Part shown: piece after piece, positions 36,550 to 45,755 of the stretch
Position numbering within the stretch: position 1 is the stretch's first letter
Layout: each line of letters starts with the position of its first letter
Position numbers and translations under genes: made by a program
The notes under the pieces: model-generated
Seen by the model: the letters and a program-made list of their open reading frames with translations, nothing else
What the model was told of the DNA's origin: nothing
Database searches by the model: none
Assembly (NCBI RefSeq): GCF_001639065.2
Contig: NZ_LQXO02000013.1
Coordinates: forward strand, 186,001 to 250,000
Source: Vibrio barjaei
GTDB lineage: Bacteria > Pseudomonadota > Gammaproteobacteria > Enterobacterales > Vibrionaceae
Length of the DNA: 64,000 nucleotides
Direction: 5' to 3'

Positions 36550-37329
36550 ATGTGTAAAACAGCGTTAGTAGTCGGTGGTGGACAAACATTGGGTGCCTTT
36601 TTATGTGAAGGCTTAGCAGCAGATGGCTACCGCGTAGCCGTAGCAGACCTAAACGGTGATAATGCTCAGCAGATTGCTGACAAGATTAATCAAACTTATG
36701 GCGAAGGCATGGCGTTTGGTATTGCCGCTGACGCGACCGATGAGATGTCGGTTATCAATATGACCAAAAGTGTGGACGAGGTGTTTGGTAGAATCGATTT
36801 GATGGTTTACAGTGCAGGCACTGCTACCGCCGCTAAAATTGACACCTTCCCTATGGATGCATGGCAACGCTCATTAAGTGTTAACCTAACAGGTTACTTC
36901 CTGTGTGCACGTGAAGCGTCAAAAATCATGATTCGTGAAAATCGTGGTGGACGCATTATTCAAATTAACTCTAAATCAGGCAAAGTTGGATCGAAACACA
37001 ATAGTGGTTATTCGGCGGCTAAATTTGGAGGCGTTGGCTTGACGCAATCTTTAGCTCTTGATTTGGCTGAGCACAAAATTACCGTGCATTCATTAATGCT
37101 AGGTAACTTGCTACAGAGCCCAATGTTTCAATCACTGAAGCCTCAATATGCGAAAAAACTGGGTGTTAGTGAAGAGGAAGTTGAGCAAATTTATATTGAT
37201 AAAGTGCCGCTAAAAGCAGGCTGCGATTATCAAGATGTATTGAACGTACTGAAGTTTTACGCGAGTGAACAAGCCGCGTACTGTACAGGACAATCGATTA
37301 ATATCACTGGCGGACAGGTGATGTTCTAG
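36550..37329 (+). CDS. srlD: Sorbitol-6-phosphate 2-dehydrogenase
   Basis: A 259-residue short-chain dehydrogenase that oxidises glucitol 6-phosphate to fructose 6-phosphate with NAD. It begins with the Rossmann motif VVGGGQTLGAFLCEGLA, has the catalytic Tyr and Lys in SGYSAAKFGG and ends with INITGGQVMF, matching E. coli SrlD almost throughout. It lies between the first permease module and gutM. GGAG precedes the ATG. Separate terminators on both sides indicate that its expression may be tuned independently of the transporters. Confidence 0.97.
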   Translation: MCKTALVVGGGQTLGAFLCEGLAADGYRVAVADLNGDNAQQIADKINQTYGEGMAFGIAADATDEMSVINMTKSVDEVFGRIDLMVYSAGTATAAKIDTFPMDAWQRSLSVNLTGYFLCAREASKIMIRENRGGRIIQINSKSGKVGSKHNSGYSAAKFGGVGLTQSLALDLAEHKITVHSLMLGNLLQSPMFQSLKPQYAKKLGVSEEEVEQIYIDKVPLKAGCDYQDVLNVLKFYASEQAAYCTGQSINITGGQVMF

Positions 37330-37383
37330 TTCCCCCACTAGGTGATGTCTTGTGCTCCTGATGCTACGTTAGGTAGCGATTTC

Positions 37384-37404
37384 AAGGGCAGAATATCTGC
37401 CCTT
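37384..37404 (+). terminator. Terminator or attenuator between srlD and gutM
   Basis: AAGGGCAGA and TCTGCCCTT form a 9-bp stem with a three-base loop, then ATTTAA. The T-run is short, so this may only reduce downstream expression. Confidence 0.7.
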
Positions 37405-37429
37405 ATTTAAACAGTTAGAGAGGTGTTTT

Positions 37430-37783
37430 ATGGACTCAACAACTACATTAATTCTAGTGGCCATTGTGGCTTGGATTGGTCAAATTGCGTTGGGATTTTT
37501 TCAAATCCGCTCTTTCAATCGAATGGTTCAATCTATGTCACAGAAAGGGCATGTAAAGATCGGCAGAACCAAAAGTCGTTGGAAGGCGAGAACGCTCATT
37601 GTGGTTGCTGAGAATGACCAACAAACCATAGTGGATGCCAAAGTCCTAAATGGAATCTCTGTTTTTGCTAGACCTAAGACTTTGGACAAAATTGTTGGGC
37701 TAAGTTACCCATTATCCGCTGCGGTAATGAATGAACTAGCGAAAGGGACGCAAGAAGCCATCTCTGTTGCCTACGAAGGTTAA
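37430..37783 (+). CDS. gutM: Glucitol operon activator GutM
   Basis: A 117-residue protein with an N-terminal transmembrane helix (about 6-24) followed by QIRSFNRMVQSMSQKGHVKIGR and a compact cytoplasmic domain. This matches the GutM/SrlM family, described as an accessory activator of glucitol operons. It lies before srlR as in the E. coli order. How a membrane-anchored protein acts on transcription is not clear from the sequence. Confidence 0.92.
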   Translation: MDSTTTLILVAIVAWIGQIALGFFQIRSFNRMVQSMSQKGHVKIGRTKSRWKARTLIVVAENDQQTIVDAKVLNGISVFARPKTLDKIVGLSYPLSAAVMNELAKGTQEAISVAYEG

Positions 37784-37827
37784 TCAGGTCGCAGAATGTA
37801 CCAAGAAATATAAACTTAGGTTTCTTT

Positions 37828-37842
37828 CTTTCACAGTGAAAG
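37828..37842 (+). promoter_or_regulatory. Palindrome upstream of srlR
   Basis: CTTTCAC, a central A, and GTGAAAG form an exact 15-base palindrome 42 bases before the srlR start. It resembles the TTTCATT boxes near srlA and may be an autoregulatory SrlR operator; it could also act as a short terminator of gutM. Confidence 0.5.
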
Positions 37843-37883
37843 GGAAATTGTGTATAGTTTAAAAAAAATTAGTGATGGTGCAT

Positions 37884-38663
37884 ATGAACATTGAAAATAG
37901 ACGTCAGAAGTTGGTGAACTATCTGAAACACGAGGGTAAGACTTCGGTAAATGATTTGGCAAACATTTTTGAAACCTCAGGAGCAACCATTCGTACGGAT
38001 TTGCGGACCCTGGAAGAGGAAGGGTTGGTTGTAAGACGCTATGGTAGTGCAGAAGCCTGTGGTGCAAGTAAGACTGGTCAAGCATTACTCGAGGATCGGT
38101 CAATGGATGAGAAGCAGACCTTGAATCTCGACCTCAAATCCGCCATTGCAAAGAAAGCGTGTGAGCTTATACGTGATGGTGATTCTATAATACTCGACTG
38201 CGGTAGTACTACATTACAAATGGTTCCCCATTTGGAAGATAAACTAGCGCTCACTCTAATGACCAATAGCATGCACATTGTTAACGCCATGGCACAATTA
38301 GAGCGCGAACATACCGTGATTATTCCAGGCGGCACCTATCGTCGTATCTCTGCTTCGTTTCATGGCAAATTGGCTGAGCAAGCTTTTAGTCAGTTCACTT
38401 TTGACAAGCTATTTATCGGTGCTGATGGCTTTGATTTAAACAGTGGGACGACCACATACAATGAAGCCTATCAAGTGAGCCAAGCAATGTACGAAGCTGC
38501 CAACGAAGTGATTGTCGTTTTAGATAGCAACAAATTTGGCCGTCGTAGTCCTAATGTTGTTGTGCCTTTGGAAGACATCGATGCCGTTATCACCGATAGC
38601 AATATTTCTCCAGAACATCTAGCAGAGTTAGAATCGAACAACATCAAAGTTTATCTCGTGTAA
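37884..38663 (+). CDS. srlR: DeoR-family glucitol repressor
   Basis: A 259-residue DeoR-type repressor: HTH (residues about 3-58, RRQKLVNYLKHEGKTSVNDLA then TIRTDLRTLEEEGLV) and a sugar-phosphate sensing domain (DCGSTTLQMVPHL, VPLEDIDAVITDSNI). In E. coli SrlR represses the glucitol operon. ATG 37884 is used because the family begins within a few residues of the HTH; in-frame GTG and ATG codons at 37872 and 37875 are possible. It lies between the two permease modules and may control both. Confidence 0.92.
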   Translation: MNIENRRQKLVNYLKHEGKTSVNDLANIFETSGATIRTDLRTLEEEGLVVRRYGSAEACGASKTGQALLEDRSMDEKQTLNLDLKSAIAKKACELIRDGDSIILDCGSTTLQMVPHLEDKLALTLMTNSMHIVNAMAQLEREHTVIIPGGTYRRISASFHGKLAEQAFSQFTFDKLFIGADGFDLNSGTTTYNEAYQVSQAMYEAANEVIVVLDSNKFGRRSPNVVVPLEDIDAVITDSNISPEHLAELESNNIKVYLV

Positions 38664-38680
38664 TGTCCTTCTCCCAATGA

Positions 38681-38705
38681 TACTGTAGGAACCTCGCCTA
38701 CAGTA
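38681..38705 (+). terminator. Hairpin between srlR and the second srlAEB module
   Basis: TACTGTAGG and CCTACAGTA form a 9-bp stem with a 7-base loop, 17 bases after the srlR stop. No T-run follows. It separates srlR from the second permease genes. Confidence 0.55.
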
Positions 38706-38875
38706 TCTCGATCCTCAAAATTATCCATTTCTTCTGCATTAACTTTTACATTAAGTGATATATTTTTTCACATAAAAAGTATATTGGTGATATCCCTCAC
38801 GTTGCGAAAGTGTATTGCTTTCATTTTGATAATGATAAGAGGAACAATATAGTCCAAAGCGTAAGGAGGATAACT

Positions 38876-39436
38876 TTGGACTACATGATTCTAGGCGCCG
38901 AATGGTTTATTGGACTGTTTGAAAAGGGAGGCGAGGTTCTTTCTGATATGGTCACTGGCATCTTGCCGTTATTGGTCTGTCTGCTTGTCGCCATGAATGC
39001 ACTCATTCGCTTTATTGGCCAACATCGGATTGAAAGGTTAGCGACAAAATGTGCAGGCAACCCAGTATCACGCTATCTGGTTTTACCTTTTATTGGGACT
39101 TTCATTTTTTGTAATCCAATGACACTCAGTCTTGGACGTTTTCTTCCTGAAAAGTATAAGCCCTCTTATTACGCGGCTGCGTCCTACAGTTGTCATTCCA
39201 TGAATGGCATGTTCCCTCACGTTAATCCGGGGGAGTTGTTTATTTATTTAGGTATTGCTGCCGGAATCACTCAGCTTAATCTGCCGTTGGCCCCGCTTGC
39301 TGTCAGCTATTTGTTTGTTGGTTTAGTGACAAACTTTTTCCGAGGTTGGATCACTGATTTGACGACGAGCATCATCTGCAAACAACAAGGCAGGGCGCTA
39401 TCTGACAAGGTCGAAATTTCTAAGGAGGGCTCATGA
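38876..39436 (+). CDS. srlA: PTS glucitol/sorbitol transporter subunit IIC, copy 2
   Basis: A 186-residue paralog of the IIC protein at 34503, sharing [41 protein letters not shown] and [21 protein letters not shown] 38876 is chosen as the start because it aligns exactly with the ATG of copy 1 and has a strong AAGGAGGA (38863-38870) at good spacing. The next in-frame ATG would remove conserved residues. Its stop overlaps the next gene by ATGA. A rare start codon with a strong ribosome site suggests deliberately moderate translation. Confidence 0.92.
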   Translation: MDYMILGAEWFIGLFEKGGEVLSDMVTGILPLLVCLLVAMNALIRFIGQHRIERLATKCAGNPVSRYLVLPFIGTFIFCNPMTLSLGRFLPEKYKPSYYAAASYSCHSMNGMFPHVNPGELFIYLGIAAGITQLNLPLAPLAVSYLFVGLVTNFFRGWITDLTTSIICKQQGRALSDKVEISKEGS

Positions 39437-40410
39437 GCATGATGTTAAAAGTCTCTGCGGGAAATGGAGGCTGGGGTGGTCCACTGTTTGTGCCTATTAT
39501 TGCCGGAAAGAAAATTCTCTACGTGACCGGAGGAACCAAACCTGATTTGGTCACTGCCCTAGAAAATCTAACGGGATTGGAGAGTGTCGACGGTTTTAGA
39601 CAGGTGCTTGAAGATGAGGATGTTGCATTAGCGGTTGTCGACTGCGGAGGAACCTTGCGATGTGGGCTGTATCCTAAAAAAGGGATCCCGACATTAAACA
39701 TCCACGCGACAGGGCAAAGTGGTCCTCTTGCTCAATTCATCAAAGCAGATATCTATGCCTCTTCGGTAACTCCTCAGTGTATCGAATTGGTTGAAGGTGA
39801 ATCCAATAGCCAGGCTGAGCCGGTTAGCCAATCTGACACGCCTCGTCAATACGATACGTCTCTGAAGTTAAGCGCCCAGTCGGATGGGCTGATTGCTAAG
39901 GTCGGGGTCGGCATGGGCTCGGTTATGTCGGTTTTTTATCAAGCTGGCCGTGACACTATCGACACGGTGCTTAAAACTATTCTGCCCTTTATGGCATTTG
40001 TTTCAATGCTGATTGGCGTCATCATGGCATCGGGGATTGGTGATGTGATTGCCAACCTGCTGTCGCCGTTGGCACAGAATCCTTTGGGACTGGTGACGTT
40101 GGCATTGATCTGCTCTTTTCCGTTGCTTTCTCCATTTTTAGGCCCTGGCGCAGTGATCGCTCAAGTCATTGGTGTGTTAGTTGGGGTACAAATTGGTGCG
40201 GGCCATATTCCAGCTCATTTAGCGCTTCCAGCTCTGTTTGCGATTAACGCTCAAGCTGCGTGTGACTTTATTCCCGTGGGGCTTGGACTGGCAGAAGCTA
40301 AGCAAGAAACGGTGGAGATAGGTGTGCCGTCGGTACTTTATTCTCGCTTCCTTACGGGGGCTCCAACGGTGCTGTTTGCTTGGTTTGTTTCAATGTTCAT
40401 TTATCAATAA
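39433..40410 (+). CDS. srlE: PTS glucitol/sorbitol transporter subunit IIBC, copy 2
   Basis: A 325-residue IIBC protein identical in length and layout to copy 1: IIB phosphocysteine region [16 protein letters not shown], variable linker, and the highly conserved C-terminal IIC half ending [20 protein letters not shown]. Start ATG 39433 overlaps the preceding stop by four bases. Sequence divergence is concentrated in the IIB domain and linker, so substrate or partner preference could differ from copy 1. Confidence 0.95.
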   Translation: MSMMLKVSAGNGGWGGPLFVPIIAGKKILYVTGGTKPDLVTALENLTGLESVDGFRQVLEDEDVALAVVDCGGTLRCGLYPKKGIPTLNIHATGQSGPLAQFIKADIYASSVTPQCIELVEGESNSQAEPVSQSDTPRQYDTSLKLSAQSDGLIAKVGVGMGSVMSVFYQAGRDTIDTVLKTILPFMAFVSMLIGVIMASGIGDVIANLLSPLAQNPLGLVTLALICSFPLLSPFLGPGAVIAQVIGVLVGVQIGAGHIPAHLALPALFAINAQAACDFIPVGLGLAEAKQETVEIGVPSVLYSRFLTGAPTVLFAWFVSMFIYQ

Positions 40411-40419
40411 GGGATGATG

Positions 40420-40779
40420 ATGGGTTATCAGTTTAGAGCCAATATTGTGAGCGTTGGAGAGTTTGCACAAGAGGCGCTTCAAGATGATATGTTGATACTG
40501 TTTAATGATTCAGCGCCCGAAGATGTGGCTGATTACTGCTTTATTCATGATCAAGCAGAGTACTCGGGTGATTTGTCTACTGAAAGCACCTTATTGATTG
40601 ATGATGAACCTTATGTGGTGACGTCTGTAGGCAGTGCGGCAAATACCAATCTGAAAAATCTAGGTCATATTACCATTAAGTTCGACGGAAACCTCACACC
40701 GGACCTTGCTGGTACGGTCCATGTACTTGGAAGGAAAAAACCGCAGCTGGATTCGGGTGTGTCGCTGATTTTTGGTTAG
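40420..40779 (+). CDS. srlB: PTS glucitol/sorbitol IIA component, copy 2
   Basis: A 119-residue IIA-Gut protein. Three consecutive in-frame ATGs occur (40414, 40417, 40420); the third has TAAGGG at a suitable distance and places the phospho-histidine of YCFIHDQ at residue 43, as in copy 1 and E. coli. The second histidine of the family's IHxH motif is Gln here, while copy 1 keeps it. It ends the second permease module. Confidence 0.92.
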   Translation: MGYQFRANIVSVGEFAQEALQDDMLILFNDSAPEDVADYCFIHDQAEYSGDLSTESTLLIDDEPYVVTSVGSAANTNLKNLGHITIKFDGNLTPDLAGTVHVLGRKKPQLDSGVSLIFG

Positions 40780-40799
40780 CGTGTAAAGTGGACGAAGCG

Positions 40800-41075
40800 T
40801 TACTTCTCAGGTGAAATTGCATAGTACCTAAGAAACATCAAATCGGCGGGAGTGGTGTCAGCGAGGTTGTGAATAGTTGCTGGTGTGAGGCCATGATCGA
40901 GTAGGGCTTCCCAACTTTGGCAAGCTTTGTTTATCTTTTCTATGTTTTGTCCTTGTTTCTGTTCGACTCCCTGTCTAATGAGGCGTATCTGTTCTCCAAT
41001 CCAGTCCGCGGATAGGCTGGTTATTCCCATAGTCCTTGATGGCGAGCCGCTAGAGTTGTGGTTGGTTGTTATCAT
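40800..41075 (-). CDS. Small hypothetical cytoplasmic protein
   Basis: A 91-residue protein with no signal peptide or membrane helix. It has a Ser/Asn-rich N-terminus and a helical core (ADWIGEQIRLIRQGVEQKQGQNIEKINKACQSWEALLDHGL). I recognise no family. It is convergent with the second srlB gene, 20 bases away, and stands alone. A GAGAGA-like ribosome site precedes the ATG. Confidence 0.5.
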   Translation of the reverse strand: MITTNHNSSGSPSRTMGITSLSADWIGEQIRLIRQGVEQKQGQNIEKINKACQSWEALLDHGLTPATIHNLADTTPADLMFLRYYAISPEK

Positions 41076-41341
41076 TGGCTATCTCTCGTTGCTTCATTAG
41101 ATGGTCAGTGTAATGAAAGTGCTTTGGCAAATGTATGAGCCGAGCAAGGGTTGAGATATTAATGAGTTTTATAGATGTAGGAAGAGTTAGCGCGCACTTT
41201 CTGAACCGCATGGCACAAAATGGTAAGTCGCTATAAGTCGTTTGAATAGAATACCTGCATCAAACGACATTACTCGATTTTGAGTAGATTCATAAACTCA
41301 AGGAATACATTGCTCAGGATGGCCTTATTGAGGTTACAACA

Positions 41342-41743
41342 TTGAAAAACACACTTATCAAACACGCTCTAGTTGCAACAACCGGTATTTTGGCGCTAAC
41401 GGCGACCACTGCACAGGCTTTCGAGCTTGGCGCTGATACCAAACGTGGTATTACGTTCCAGTTTGACAACATTATCATTGGTGTTAACGATAACTACGTA
41501 AACGGTGGTATGGCGTTCTTGCAGAAGCCACTGTCGCAAGAGCACAATATCAGCTGGTTCGTTGAAGGTGGTGTGGGTTATAACTGGAATAGTGAACGTG
41601 TTGATGTGCATGCGCCAGTGGGGCTTCGTTGGGAGCCAGTGAAAAACCTTGATGTGGACTTATTTGCTACGCCAGAAGTGAAGTTTAAAGATGGCGTTGA
41701 TGTTGGTGTGGGCGTTGACTTGGGTGTGTCCTGGAAATTCTAG
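41342..41743 (+). CDS. Small secreted or outer-membrane beta-rich protein, unknown
   Basis: A 133-residue protein with a signal peptide ending TTAQA (about residue 26). The mature part consists of alternating polar and aromatic strands and a Val/Gly/Asp-rich end (DGVDVGVGVDLGVSWKF) finishing in Phe, as in small barrel or surface proteins. I cannot name a family. The start is TTG at 41342 with TGAGGT seven bases upstream; no ATG precedes the signal peptide in frame. A strong terminator follows. Confidence 0.65.
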   Translation: MKNTLIKHALVATTGILALTATTAQAFELGADTKRGITFQFDNIIIGVNDNYVNGGMAFLQKPLSQEHNISWFVEGGVGYNWNSERVDVHAPVGLRWEPVKNLDVDLFATPEVKFKDGVDVGVGVDLGVSWKF

Positions 41744-41760
41744 GTTTCAACGAGAATACT

Positions 41761-41791
41761 AAACGGTGACCGTATCAAGGTCACCGTTTTT
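41761..41791 (+). terminator. Terminator between the small secreted protein and the Dcu gene
   Basis: AAACGGTGACC and GGTCACCGTTT stem with a 7-base loop followed by a T-run; the A-run on the other side makes it usable in both directions. Confidence 0.92.
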
Positions 41792-41822
41792 GCGTTTTAG
41801 TGAGATGAGTTAGGTAGCAAGA

Positions 41823-43154
41823 TTAGTATCCAATAACCATTTGACCGAGAATGTAACCAGCGCAACACGCGGCAACGACGCCTATCAAACCGACACTCAT
41901 AAAAGAGTGGTTGAAGTACCATTTACCGATCTTAGTAGTACCGGAAGAATCGAAATTCACGGTTGCGATATCAGATGGATAGTTTGGAATGAAGAAATAT
42001 CCATAGACTGCTGGCATTAAACCAATGAGCAATGCTGGATCCAAGCCCAGTCCTAAACCCACAGGAAGCATCATTCGAGCAGTGGCTGCTTGTGAATTAA
42101 CAACAACCGATACAATGAATAGGGCCAATGCAAACGTCCAAGGATAATCCGTTACCATTTCGACGATCCCTGATTTAAATTGTGGCATTGCATATTGGAA
42201 GTAAGTGTCTGACATCCAAGCGATACCAAAGATCGCAATGGCAGCGACCATTCCTGATTTGAAGACCACACCATTAGGCACATGGCGTGGATCAGTTTTG
42301 GTTGCGAGCAGAATGATACCGCCGAAGCAGAGCATCATCATTTGAATAATGACGGCCATACTGATCGGCTTTGCCGCGTCGCCAATGGTTCTCACTTCAG
42401 GAACCATTGCAATAATAACGATGACGACGATAGACAGTAAAAACAGTAGGACTGAGTTACGTGCTGATGTAGGTAGAACTTCGTCTAACGACGTCGCTGT
42501 TGTGTTCAAAATGCGCTCGCGCCATTCAGGGTCTTTTAAGCGAGTTTGATATTCAGGATCGTCCTCTAATTCCTTACCTCGTTTCATACTATAAAGTGAC
42601 ATCAAAAGTGTGCCGAATAAAGTAGCGGGAACGGTGACCATGAGTATGGACAGCAAGGTAATATCTGGTCGTAGATCCGATAATTGTGCGAGGTAATACA
42701 CGACTGCGGCAGAAATAGGTGAAGCGGTAATGGCAATTTGCGAAGCTACCGAAGCTGCGGCCATCGGGCGTTCTGGACGAATACCGTTCTTTAACGCAAC
42801 ATCACCGATAATCGGCATAATGGAGTAGACTGCGTGACCAGTTCCTAGCAAGAAGGTCATACTGTAAGTCACAAAAGGTGCTATGAGCGTCACGCGTTTC
42901 GGATTCTTACGCAGCAAGCGTTCTGCTACTTGCAGCATAAACTTTAGTCCTCCGGCGGCTTCTAAGATAGATGCGCACGTCACAACCGCCAGAATGATCA
43001 ACATGACCGTGACAGGAGGAGAGGTTGGCGGCATTTTAAAGATAAAGACTTCAATGGTGAGACCGATGCCCGAGACCACACCTAAGCCGATTCCCCCTTT
43101 TCTTGAGCCGATATAGAGCATCAAGAGCAGGAACATAAATTCAAAATAGAGCAT
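41823..43154 (-). CDS. Anaerobic C4-dicarboxylate transporter, DcuA/DcuB family
   Basis: A 443-residue polytopic transporter with about 10-11 hydrophobic helices. It shows DcuA/B features such as the GTGHAVYSIMPIIGDVALKNGIRPERPMA region, ITASPISAA, and FIPNYPSDIATVNFDSSGTT near the C-terminus. The family exchanges fumarate, malate or aspartate for succinate during anaerobic growth. Whether it is DcuA or DcuB cannot be settled by eye. It is monocistronic and ends at a shared terminator. Confidence 0.92.
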   Translation of the reverse strand: MLYFEFMFLLLMLYIGSRKGGIGLGVVSGIGLTIEVFIFKMPPTSPPVTVMLIILAVVTCASILEAAGGLKFMLQVAERLLRKNPKRVTLIAPFVTYSMTFLLGTGHAVYSIMPIIGDVALKNGIRPERPMAAASVASQIAITASPISAAVVYYLAQLSDLRPDITLLSILMVTVPATLFGTLLMSLYSMKRGKELEDDPEYQTRLKDPEWRERILNTTATSLDEVLPTSARNSVLLFLLSIVVIVIIAMVPEVRTIGDAAKPISMAVIIQMMMLCFGGIILLATKTDPRHVPNGVVFKSGMVAAIAIFGIAWMSDTYFQYAMPQFKSGIVEMVTDYPWTFALALFIVSVVVNSQAATARMMLPVGLGLGLDPALLIGLMPAVYGYFFIPNYPSDIATVNFDSSGTTKIGKWYFNHSFMSVGLIGVVAACCAGYILGQMVIGY

Positions 43155-43534
43155 TAATATTTCCTATTTACAATTTGTAACACTCTCAATATTATCCATC
43201 TAAAATATAAGGTTATTTGACGTAAAGATCACACAACGTATTGAATGAAAAATGGAAAGTTGATTTTATAAGTTCGGTCACGTTATAGAGAGAGGAAGTA
43301 AATAGGGTGTAATCTAGGTGTGTTTACTGAGTATTTGATTGGTTGCACAACTGAAAAATAAGAGGCAGTACAAGGGGGAGCGTACTGCCTCTGTGTCTAT
43401 GCGCAAATGCGCCAACTAGGTGTTTAAGGCTCAAACACTATGCGAATAGAAACGGTTTTCTCTGTCAATTTATTGTTAGTGTGCATCGGACATTTGGTTA
43501 TTAATTTTCTAATTGGAATTAGCATCACAGCTTT
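43155..43534. promoter_or_regulatory. Gap between the dcu promoter and the nanM pair terminator
   Basis: These 380 bases hold the promoter of the minus-strand Dcu gene (43155 to about 43300) and the terminator hairpin of the nanM pair at 43355-43391. I see no gene. TGTGATC near 43231 (minus strand) resembles half a CRP site only. Confidence 0.4.
43355..43391 (-). terminator. Terminator of the nanM-type gene pair
   Basis: GAGGCAGTAC (43362-43371) and GTACTGCCTC (43382-43391) form a 10-bp stem with a 10-base loop. On the minus strand it is followed by TTATTTTTC. Confidence 0.85.
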
Positions 43535-44590
43535 CTAATTACTTATGATAAAACAGTCAGTTACAGCCTGTCCTTGTTGGTTCTCTCCTCCCAGTATGGC
43601 GATACCCTTATCGAGAGACACACTTACCCCATACGCTTTTCCGTCAGCAAGATGCCCCACTTTGTTCCATTGAGAGTCACTTAGCTGCCAAATGGCATTA
43701 CTATGGTGTTTTACAAGCCCTTGATGGCTGAATAAGTGCCCTTGTTGAAAGCGTTGTTGGCTGCCAACAAAAAAAGCGCCTCCGGCGACAGTAGGTATAT
43801 TGTCGATGAGTCCCACAAAACCCCCTGCGATCCCCTCATGCTTTGGCTCATTTTGGACAATGGTATGTAGTAAGTCGCATTCAACGGATCCGTTAGCCTT
43901 AATTTGGAATCGTTTGGTTTCCAAACTTCTTAGACCCGGTTTGATCTCACCTTCAATGAGTAGAATTTGTTGATCTTTCACTATCAGCCCTGCGCCACAG
44001 TTAGGTAAATAGGGGTTATCTGCTAGCTTTGACCAACGGAGTGTCCGAGTATCAAACGTCCAGATATGCGGATTCCAACCGTAGGCCTCGATGGGTTGAG
44101 ACATAAATGAGTCTAATATGAAACGCTCATCAGTAGCTGAACTGGCGTTAGAGATTTTCGCGAACAGCGAATCGAACGTTTCTTTGCAATATCCTCCAAT
44201 GAAAATGAGTTGGTGGTCTGAAATCGAAGTGGCACTGGCACCGAGTAATCCTACAGGTATAGTGGTATCGAGCTTGGACCACGTTTGCGTGACTTTAGAG
44301 AAAAAATAACTATCTGTCAGCACGCGGACGTGAGGGTCTGTGTCCATTTTACCTGCGCCTGAGAAAACATAGATCCCTTTGTCTGTTGTTACGCTAGCGG
44401 CATCGTTGCGCTCGCATCCCGGAAAGGGCTGAGCGATTTGCCAACCAAGATCAAGGTTATCTATATCCAAATAATAAAAACGCTTCCCTGCGCTGCCTAG
44501 GCCAGTATAGAGGCGGCGGCCAAGCAGCCCTCCAATACCGTTTTTCATTGAGATAGGTAGGGGCGGTAAAGCGGTCAAACAGATAGTCAT
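43535..44590 (-). CDS. NanM-like sialate mutarotase paralog without signal peptide
   Basis: A 351-residue Kelch-type beta-propeller of the N-acetylneuraminate epimerase family, with repeats such as GIYVFSGAG, LIFIGGY and VAGGAFFVG. It aligns along its length with the preceding NanM gene (NCGAGLIVKD.....[14 protein letters not shown] versus [10 protein letters not shown]....[14 protein letters not shown]). It begins where the mature region of the other protein begins and lacks a signal peptide, so it would act in the cytoplasm unless exported otherwise. It lies 13 bases after the other nanM gene and is its operon partner. Confidence 0.88.
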   Translation of the reverse strand: MTICLTALPPLPISMKNGIGGLLGRRLYTGLGSAGKRFYYLDIDNLDLGWQIAQPFPGCERNDAASVTTDKGIYVFSGAGKMDTDPHVRVLTDSYFFSKVTQTWSKLDTTIPVGLLGASATSISDHQLIFIGGYCKETFDSLFAKISNASSATDERFILDSFMSQPIEAYGWNPHIWTFDTRTLRWSKLADNPYLPNCGAGLIVKDQQILLIEGEIKPGLRSLETKRFQIKANGSVECDLLHTIVQNEPKHEGIAGGFVGLIDNIPTVAGGAFFVGSQQRFQQGHLFSHQGLVKHHSNAIWQLSDSQWNKVGHLADGKAYGVSVSLDKGIAILGGENQQGQAVTDCFIISN

Positions 44591-44603
44591 TTTGGGTTAT
44601 TTC

Positions 44604-45755
44604 CTAATCTTGAATATCAACAGATTTGCCATTCCAACTCAGCAGGTACACTTTTTTGCTTGCTGAGCGATCAGCCATTTCACCGCCTGCAATCAGCACA
44701 CCTTTTGGTGTGGTAAATGATGCGCCGTAGGCGGAGCCTTCAGGGAGGTTGTTTGCTTGCTGCCATAAGTTGTCTTTTAAGACATAAATCTCAGGATTGA
44801 AGGCTTTACTAAAGCCGTTATGGGCAAAAAGTTTGCCTTGTTCAAAGGCCTGTTTAGCGCCATGGAAGTTGGCACCACCTGCGACTAAAACTACGCCGTT
44901 TGACTCACCACCAAAAGCCCCCGCCACACCTTCTTGGACATTCGAAGATTGAGGTGCAGGAAGAGAGTTGAGGCTTTTCCACGGTTGAGCGGCGCCAAAG
45001 TTAAACTGTTTTACTTCTGCGGTTCTAAGCCCTGGCTTGATTTCACCGCTGACCAGCGTGGCAGTATTGCCATCGGATACCAACGCGCTGCCACAGTTCG
45101 GCAGATAAGGTGAAACAATTAGAGTATTCCATTGATTCGTTTTTGGGTCGTAGCTAACGACTTTATCGTTCCATTTGTAATCTCGAGGCGCCATGCCCAT
45201 GTAGTTGTCGACAATGGATTGCCATTTGTCTGGCTGAGCTTTCTTATCGGTGGTGTTTATGTCGTAAAGATACTGATCGAAATAGGCTTTGTTGTAGCCG
45301 CCGAAGAAAACAATCTGGCTACCGTTGGGAGAATACGAAGCGGCGCCAAGCAAACCAACTGGGCTGGTGCTTTTTACTTGAGACCAGGTGTCGTTCGTGG
45401 TGTCGAACTGATAAACCGTGTCGAACAAAATAGGAGAGGTGGCATCAGCTTGCTCTTTTCCTGCGCCTCCAAAAATATAGATCTTGTCGTTAACTGCGGT
45501 TGCGGTAGCGCCATTTCTTGCGGGACCGATAAAGTCAGCTTGCTTTTGCCATCCCTTGTCAATATTAGCAAGGTCGAGTAAATAGAATGCGCTGCCAGAG
45601 GAACCAAGACCAGCATACACTTTGTCGCCTATCTGTGCACTGACGCCACTTTTGATACCTTCGGGTAAATCTGGCCATGACTCAGATGCGAGAGTGTTGC
45701 TAGTGATAATCAATGATGAAAGAGCGAGTGCAAAGAGTGAGTTCCTTGTCTTCAT
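44604..45755 (-). CDS. nanM: N-acetylneuraminate epimerase (sialate mutarotase)
   Basis: A 383-residue periplasmic Kelch beta-propeller with a signal peptide ending about residue 24 (NTLASES). Repeats include [16 protein letters not shown] and [11 protein letters not shown], and the SGEIKPGLR segment is typical of NanM. It speeds conversion of alpha- to beta-sialic acid so the importer can use it. It belongs with the nan genes upstream, but a terminator after nanR implies its own promoter. Confidence 0.92.
   Translation of the reverse strand: MKTRNSLFALALSSLIITSNTLASESWPDLPEGIKSGVSAQIGDKVYAGLGSSGSAFYLLDLANIDKGWQKQADFIGPARNGATATAVNDKIYIFGGAGKEQADATSPILFDTVYQFDTTNDTWSQVKSTSPVGLLGAASYSPNGSQIVFFGGYNKAYFDQYLYDINTTDKKAQPDKWQSIVDNYMGMAPRDYKWNDKVVSYDPKTNQWNTLIVSPYLPNCGSALVSDGNTATLVSGEIKPGLRTAEVKQFNFGAAQPWKSLNSLPAPQSSNVQEGVAGAFGGESNGVVLVAGGANFHGAKQAFEQGKLFAHNGFSKAFNPEIYVLKDNLWQQANNLPEGSAYGASFTTPKGVLIAGGEMADRSASKKVYLLSWNGKSVDIQD

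Noticed and set aside
38681..38705. Small RNA gene in the srlR-srlA2 gap
   Set aside because: The hairpin has no T-run and no promoter is clear. It is better read as a weak terminator of srlR.
38817..38842. GATAATGATAA upstream of the second srlA, resembling part of a Fur box
   Set aside because: Only two of three hexamers match and the palindrome is not present. A sugar PTS is not an expected Fur target.
43225..43245. CRP site upstream of the Dcu gene
   Set aside because: TGTGATC on the minus strand has no proper TCACA partner six bases away.
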